Of a stretch of 64,000 nucleotides of DNA, positions 59,998 through 64,000 are shown in pieces. Within the stretch, counting starts at the first letter, position 1. The number at the start of each line of letters is the position of its first letter. The translations under genes and the position numbers were made by a program. Source of the DNA: Acidobacteriota bacterium (GTDB lineage: Bacteria > Acidobacteriota > Aminicenantia > S016-38); the NCBI GenBank assembly GCA_015486055.1, contig WFSJ01000013.1, positions 1-64,000 of the forward strand. Direction: 5' to 3'. The notes below the pieces were generated by a model. That model was not told the DNA's origin, did no database searches, and saw only the letters and a program-made list of their open reading frames with translations.

Positions 59998-61683
59998 ATG
60001 ATGGAAGAAGGCAAGCTTGCAAGGAAACCTCCCAAGAAAATAGGGGAAATTTTAATAGAACAGGGACTAATAACTCCCCAGCAGTTGGAGCTCGCCCTTA
60101 AAGAACAAAAAAGAACAAAAGAAATATTGGGGGAAATCCTTGTAAATCTCGGGTTTATAACAAGGGATGGTCTCTCAGCAGCTCTCGCAACTCAATCTGG
60201 CGTAGAATCTGTTGAGGTAAAAAACCTGAAAGTAAGGAATGAAGTTCTGAATTTGATAAGGGAAGAGACAGCAAAAAGGCTAAAGGCTTTTCCTTTTGAA
60301 GCGGACAAGAACACAGTGTATATTGCCATGGCAAATGTCTTTGACCTCAGAGCGATCTCAGAACTTGAGAAAATTACAGGGAAATATGTGAAGGTTTATT
60401 CAGCATCTGAAACCGATATAATGGAGGCAATAGATTTTAATTACTCCGGAGGAGCATCTCTTGAAGAACTGATGGAAAAGTCCATAGAGATAGCTTCCCA
60501 AGCTGCTGCAAAGGATATTGTAAGCGAAAGGCCCGTTGTGAAGCTCGTCGACCATATAATAGTAAAAGGAATTGAAGATGCAGCTACCGATATCCACATA
60601 GAACCAGAAGAAAAAATCCTAAGGACAAGATACAGAATAGATGGAGTCCTTTTCCCTGGGCCAATAATGCCAAATATCCTTCGCCCAGCCATAGAAACCA
60701 GGCTAAAAATACTTGCGGGAACGAATATCGCCGAATCAAGAATTCCTCAGGATGGAAGAATAACTTTCAGATACGGAAAAAAAAGATTTGACATAAGAGT
60801 TTCCTTTTTCCCCACTGTAAACGGTGAAAATATAGTAATGAGACTCCTTGACAAGTCACGTCTTGTTCTCGGTCTTGAAGAGCTTGGATTCTCCCAGAAG
60901 CATCTCCAGCTGTTTTTATCCCTGGTTACCAAGCCCTATGGATTGGTCTTAGTTACAGGACCCACAGGGGCCGGGAAAACTACAACACTCTATTCAGCTA
61001 TAAATTACCTCAACTCTATAGAAAAAAACATAATGACAATAGAGGACCCTGTAGAATATGAATTTCCCCTTATAAGGCAAAGTCAGATAAACCCAAAGGC
61101 AGGTTTTACCTTTTCAAATGGATTGAGGGGAATTCTCAGGAATGACCCGGATATAATCCTGATAGGTGAGATAAGGGACAGCGAAACCGCAGAAATGGCG
61201 GTTAGGGCAGCCCTCACCGGGCATTTAGTTTTTGCAACCTTGCATACCAATGATTCAGTATCTGCCGTTGCAAGGCTGATAGAAATGGGCGTTGAAAAAT
61301 TTCTCATTGCCTCATCACTTATAGGTGTAGTCGCACAGAGGTTGGTGAGAAAGCTCTGCAGGCATTGTAAGTTTCCTTATACTCCTGATGAAGATGAATT
61401 GAAAAGAATAGGATGGCACTGGGAGCCAAGTCCTACATTTTATAAAGCACGCGGGTGTCCCAGATGCAGAAACACTGGTTATAAAGGAAGAACAGGCATT
61501 TTTGAAGTCTTCATAATCTCTAAAAGGATAAAATCTATGATAGCAGAAGGAAGGATTTCGGAATTGAAGGAAGAAGCTCTCTCTGAGGGTTTTGTCACAT
61601 TATTTGAGGATGGGATAGATAAAGTAAGAAGAGGAATAACCTCCTTAGAAGAAGTCTTCAGAGTAACTTTTGGAGAGGTATAA
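59998..61683 (+). CDS. pilB: Type IV pilus/type II secretion extension ATPase PilB/GspE
   Basis: This 561-residue cytosolic motor powers pilus extension or pseudopilus assembly. An N-terminal GspE-N (MshEN-like) domain (about 10-160; IGEILIEQGLITPQQLELAL) is typical. The ATPase part has a Walker A GPTGAGKTTTLYSAINYL (residues about 320-337), an Asp box in TIEDPVEYE, Walker B DPDIILIGEIRDSETAE and a His box LTGHLVFATLHTNDSV. The zinc-binding C-x2-C pairs are at about 454-457 and 487-490 (CRHCKFPYT, CPRCRNTGY). ATG at 59998 or 60001. The stop shares one base with the pilC start (TAATG). Confidence 0.95.
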   Translation: MMEEGKLARKPPKKIGEILIEQGLITPQQLELALKEQKRTKEILGEILVNLGFITRDGLSAALATQSGVESVEVKNLKVRNEVLNLIREETAKRLKAFPFEADKNTVYIAMANVFDLRAISELEKITGKYVKVYSASETDIMEAIDFNYSGGASLEELMEKSIEIASQAAAKDIVSERPVVKLVDHIIVKGIEDAATDIHIEPEEKILRTRYRIDGVLFPGPIMPNILRPAIETRLKILAGTNIAESRIPQDGRITFRYGKKRFDIRVSFFPTVNGENIVMRLLDKSRLVLGLEELGFSQKHLQLFLSLVTKPYGLVLVTGPTGAGKTTTLYSAINYLNSIEKNIMTIEDPVEYEFPLIRQSQINPKAGFTFSNGLRGILRNDPDIILIGEIRDSETAEMAVRAALTGHLVFATLHTNDSVSAVARLIEMGVEKFLIASSLIGVVAQRLVRKLCRHCKFPYTPDEDELKRIGWHWEPSPTFYKARGCPRCRNTGYKGRTGIFEVFIISKRIKSMIAEGRISELKEEALSEGFVTLFEDGIDKVRRGITSLEEVFRVTFGEV

Positions 61684-62888
61684 TGCCTATATTTTTATAC
61701 ACTGCCAAGGATACAAGCGGGAAAACAGTTAAAGGACAAGTGGAAGTTATGGATGAGTTCCACCTGAGATCGGCGTTAAGATCAAGGAATCTATATCTTC
61801 TTGAAGCAAAACAGGAAAGAGGAAAATACTTCAGAGAAAAAGGGAAACTAACAAAGAGAGAACTTATAATCTTTACAGTTCATCTTGCAACCTCTCTTGA
61901 ATCAGGAATTCCTATTATAACAGCCATTCAGGATTTCTCTGAGGAAATAGAGAGAAAAAGATTCATATTTGATAGTCTTGTAACAATGATAAACTCAGGC
62001 ATGAGTTTTTCAGCTGCTCTTGAAAGATATCCAAGGTCCTTTCCTGAAATATATATCAACATAGTAAGAGCAGGCGAAGCAACTGGTAACCTTGATAAAG
62101 TCTTGTGGGATCTTGTCAGATTTATGGAATGGCAGGAAGATGTAGCAAGACAAGTAAAACAGGCATCAATTTATCCAACGATAGTAATCCTGCTGGTAAT
62201 AGGTGTAATTACTCTCCTGATGACAGTGACTCTGCCGAGAATTGTACCCATTCTAAAATCCTATAATGTTGAACTACCATGGGTGACAAGGCTTTTTATA
62301 TCCTTATCAAACTGGTTTCAGGCTTATTGGTGGAGCATTCCTCTGGTTATAGTGCTTTTCATACTCTTCTATAGATTTACTTATAAACATACAAAGGCGG
62401 GAAGAAATTTCTGGGATACAGGGAAACTTAAAATCCCTATTTTTGGGGCACTCCACAGGAAAATAGCATTCTCAAGATTTTCTCATTACATGGCAACTCT
62501 CTACAAAGCAGGAATAGGGCTCCTTCAATCTTTATCCATAGTCGAAGATGTTGTTGGGAATTCAATCATAGGAGAAGCTATAAGCAGGGTTAGAGAAAGA
62601 GTAATGGCAGGAGAGAAGATTTCGGAAGCCATGAAAAGCGAGGAAATATTCCCGAAACTTGTCATAAGGATGATGGCAGTTGGAGAAGAAACAGGAAGAG
62701 TATCTGTTACCCTTGAAAAGGTTTCAGAATATTATGATAGGGAAGTTCCTGCTGCTATAAAAAGGTTCTTTGCTTTCCTTGAACCTGCAATAATCATATT
62801 TCTTGGAATAGTAGTTGTCCTTCTTGCTCTTGCAATATTCCTCCCTATATATAAATTAGCATCCGCTATAGGAGCCCAGGCAAGATGA
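61683..62888 (+). CDS. pilC: Type IV pilus/type II secretion platform protein PilC/GspF
   Basis: This 401-residue inner-membrane platform protein has two homologous T2SSF domains (about 55-180 and 265-385). Motifs are LVTMINSGMSFSAALERYP and FPEIYINIVRAGEATGNLDKVL in the first half and YMATLYKAGIGLLQSLSIVE and MMAVGEETGRVSVTLEKVSEYYDREV in the second. Three membrane helices (about 160-185, 215-240, 370-395) fit PilC. It links the PilB motor to pilin assembly. It is coupled to pilB and, by ATGA, to the following PilM-like gene. Confidence 0.95.
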   Translation: MPIFLYTAKDTSGKTVKGQVEVMDEFHLRSALRSRNLYLLEAKQERGKYFREKGKLTKRELIIFTVHLATSLESGIPIITAIQDFSEEIERKRFIFDSLVTMINSGMSFSAALERYPRSFPEIYINIVRAGEATGNLDKVLWDLVRFMEWQEDVARQVKQASIYPTIVILLVIGVITLLMTVTLPRIVPILKSYNVELPWVTRLFISLSNWFQAYWWSIPLVIVLFILFYRFTYKHTKAGRNFWDTGKLKIPIFGALHRKIAFSRFSHYMATLYKAGIGLLQSLSIVEDVVGNSIIGEAISRVRERVMAGEKISEAMKSEEIFPKLVIRMMAVGEETGRVSVTLEKVSEYYDREVPAAIKRFFAFLEPAIIIFLGIVVVLLALAIFLPIYKLASAIGAQAR

Positions 62889-64000
62889 AAAAGAACGAAT
62901 TTTTGATAATAAGCTTTGATGAAAATTACCTCAGGGTTCTTCGGGTTCAAAAGAAGGGGAAAGAATTCCTTCTCAAAAACCCAATTTACCACCCAATAGA
63001 AGAGGGGAATTTCTTGGAAACTCTTTCTTTTGTTTCTCATTCCTATCCTCTTAAAGGTGAAGAAGCCTTACTTCTGTGGCCCAGGAAAAAATCATATTCA
63101 ACTCTTTTGAAACTCCCACCTATGGGGAAAAAGGAAGCAAGAAAGGTAATAGAGAACGAATTGAAGGACATGGTTCCATTCTCAGGAGAATTTGTCTTTG
63201 AATATTTGAAGGTGAGGGGAAAGGAGGAAGACTTTTATTACATTGTTGCCAGCGAAAGTTCAGAAATTGAAAAAGTTTTAAAGAACATTGAAAAACTCGG
63301 TCTTAATATAAAGGGAATAATCTGGAAGGAGCTTTCAGTCCAGCTTGTCCTGGGAGAAATATTCAAAAACCTCGGGATAGCAAGTTTCCTTCACCTTCAC
63401 GAGAACAGTGGAAGTTTCTATCTATTTAAGGATGGAGTTGTGCTCATATCAAGGGATTTTGCAATATCCCCTGGCAGAGAGAGCGAATCCATAAGGGAAG
63501 AAATTTTGAGATCGATTCAGTATTTTAAACAGTTCATGAGAGAGTTTGTTACGGAGGAAATATTTATCTTAGCTTCTCCCCAGTATAGAAATTCTTACAA
63601 GGATTTTCTCCCTTCGCCAATGAGAATAACAGATGTTGAAGACTCAGGAATCCTTGAAAGGCTCCCATTTTTATATTCTGAGGAAATTTCGGAAAAGCTT
63701 CAAGAATTTCATCTCATATTCCTTCCCCTCCTTGGGGCTACGCTACTCCAGAAATTTCCGTCCTTTCCGAGCCTCATCCCTGAAGATCACATATACTCAA
63801 CGAAAATTTCGTCTGCAATTGCTTATTTATCTATAGAAATAATTCTATCCATAGCTCTTCTAAGTGCTGGGATATTCTTGCTTTCTTCATACAAAGCAAG
63901 GTCAGAAAAAATGCTAAAGAGGATAGAAGCTAAGTATTCACAGGTGGAAGGAAAAATTTCAAAGATAGAATCTGCGAAAAATAAAAGGTTGGATTTCTGG
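62885..64000 (+). CDS. PilM/GspL-like assembly protein fused to a PilN-type membrane segment, 3' truncated by window end
   Basis: This reading frame is open from ATG 62885 to the last base, 372 residues so far. The first 300 residues look like the actin-fold cytosolic domain of PilM/GspL (KKNEFLIISFDENYLRVLRV at the start, PPMGKKEARKVIENELKDMVPF in the middle). At about 308-333 comes one membrane helix (LSIEIILSIALLSAGIFLL) followed by a lysine-rich coiled coil typical of PilN/GspL. The protein thus joins cytosolic PilM-like and membrane PilN-like parts in one chain, as GspL does. It overlaps pilC by 4 bases. Confidence 0.8.
   Translation, partial: MKKNEFLIISFDENYLRVLRVQKKGKEFLLKNPIYHPIEEGNFLETLSFVSHSYPLKGEEALLLWPRKKSYSTLLKLPPMGKKEARKVIENELKDMVPFSGEFVFEYLKVRGKEEDFYYIVASESSEIEKVLKNIEKLGLNIKGIIWKELSVQLVLGEIFKNLGIASFLHLHENSGSFYLFKDGVVLISRDFAISPGRESESIREEILRSIQYFKQFMREFVTEEIFILASPQYRNSYKDFLPSPMRITDVEDSGILERLPFLYSEEISEKLQEFHLIFLPLLGATLLQKFPSFPSLIPEDHIYSTKISSAIAYLSIEIILSIALLSAGIFLLSSYKARSEKMLKRIEAKYSQVEGKISKIESAKNKRLDFW

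Noticed and set aside
1-64000. CRISPR arrays, insertion sequences, prophage or integrative elements
   Set aside because: No regularly spaced repeats, transposase, integrase, phage structural genes or tRNA-adjacent duplications were seen.

Overview
The window is an ordinary, densely packed bacterial chromosome segment, A+T-rich, with arginine written almost entirely as AGA/AGG. It holds about 52 protein genes and two tRNAs; I see no insertion sequence, prophage or CRISPR array. The cell type looks like a Gram-negative-type (diderm) anaerobic heterotroph, possibly thermophilic. Supporting evidence is a type IV pilus/type II secretion assembly operon, a small beta-rich exported protein, several lipoproteins, a GWxTD-domain protein, a four-subunit 2-oxoacid:ferredoxin oxidoreductase, a minimal SufC/SufB pair and exported S9 and tricorn-like S41 peptidases. 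That mix is known from candidate lineages such as Aminicenantes/Acidobacteriota and FCB-like groups. The phylum is inference only. The first 24 bases are not genomic: they match the tail of the Nextera/Tn5 transposase adapter, so position 25 is a contig end and the first gene is truncated.

Layout. 25-7.1 kb: DUF4139 fragment; an ArsR-controlled Old Yellow Enzyme operon; a chromate transporter; an SPW-repeat membrane protein followed by a second ArsR; a PadR/NifX-like pair; an RRM RNA-binding protein with a long leader. 7.5-10.9 kb: three-gene exopolysaccharide operon (two GT4 enzymes, one polyprenyl-phosphate sugar transferase). 11.1-16.8 kb: YhaM-like HD protein, tRNA-Arg(CCT), NfeD protease, CNT nucleoside transporter, PEGA-domain Ser/Thr kinase and a ferritin-like protein. 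16.9-21.5 kb: oxoacid oxidoreductase (gamma-delta-alpha-beta) and an aldehyde dehydrogenase. 21.6-27.6 kb: thiamine-binding protein, membrane protein, LeuD-type subunit, DUF362 protein, slipin, SPOR protein, penicillin-acylase-type hydrolase. 27.7-31.7 kb: dnaG-rpoD, tRNA-Met and a zinc-ribbon coiled-coil protein. 31.7-34.4 kb: NlpC/P60, LOG-like protein, SufC, SufB. 34.5-39.7 kb: pseudopilin, ABC transporter, TPR protein, membrane spermidine-synthase-like protein. 40.0-51.5 kb: NagZ-type GH3, EamA transporter, FG-GAP/transglutaminase lipoprotein, divergent S9 and tricorn-like peptidases, CGGC protein. 51.6-56.3 kb (minus): unknown protein, miaA, hflX, TPR/SLH lipoprotein, pgsA, all joined by 4-base overlaps. 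56.4-64.0 kb: GT2, outer-membrane-like protein, GWxTD/TPR protein, pilB, pilC and a PilM/GspL-like gene that runs off the end.

How the genes fit together. The exported peptidases, penicillin-acylase homologue, oxoacid:ferredoxin oxidoreductase and aldehyde dehydrogenase fit peptide or amino-acid fermentation (inference). The most striking non-gene signal concerns translation starts. About half of the first-in-unit genes have a clear Shine-Dalgarno. Around a dozen others have no SD but have a TANNNT -10 hexamer ending five to seven bases before the start codon, some with a TTGACA-like -35 at 16-17 bp, so their mRNAs should be leaderless. This also corrects several start codons.
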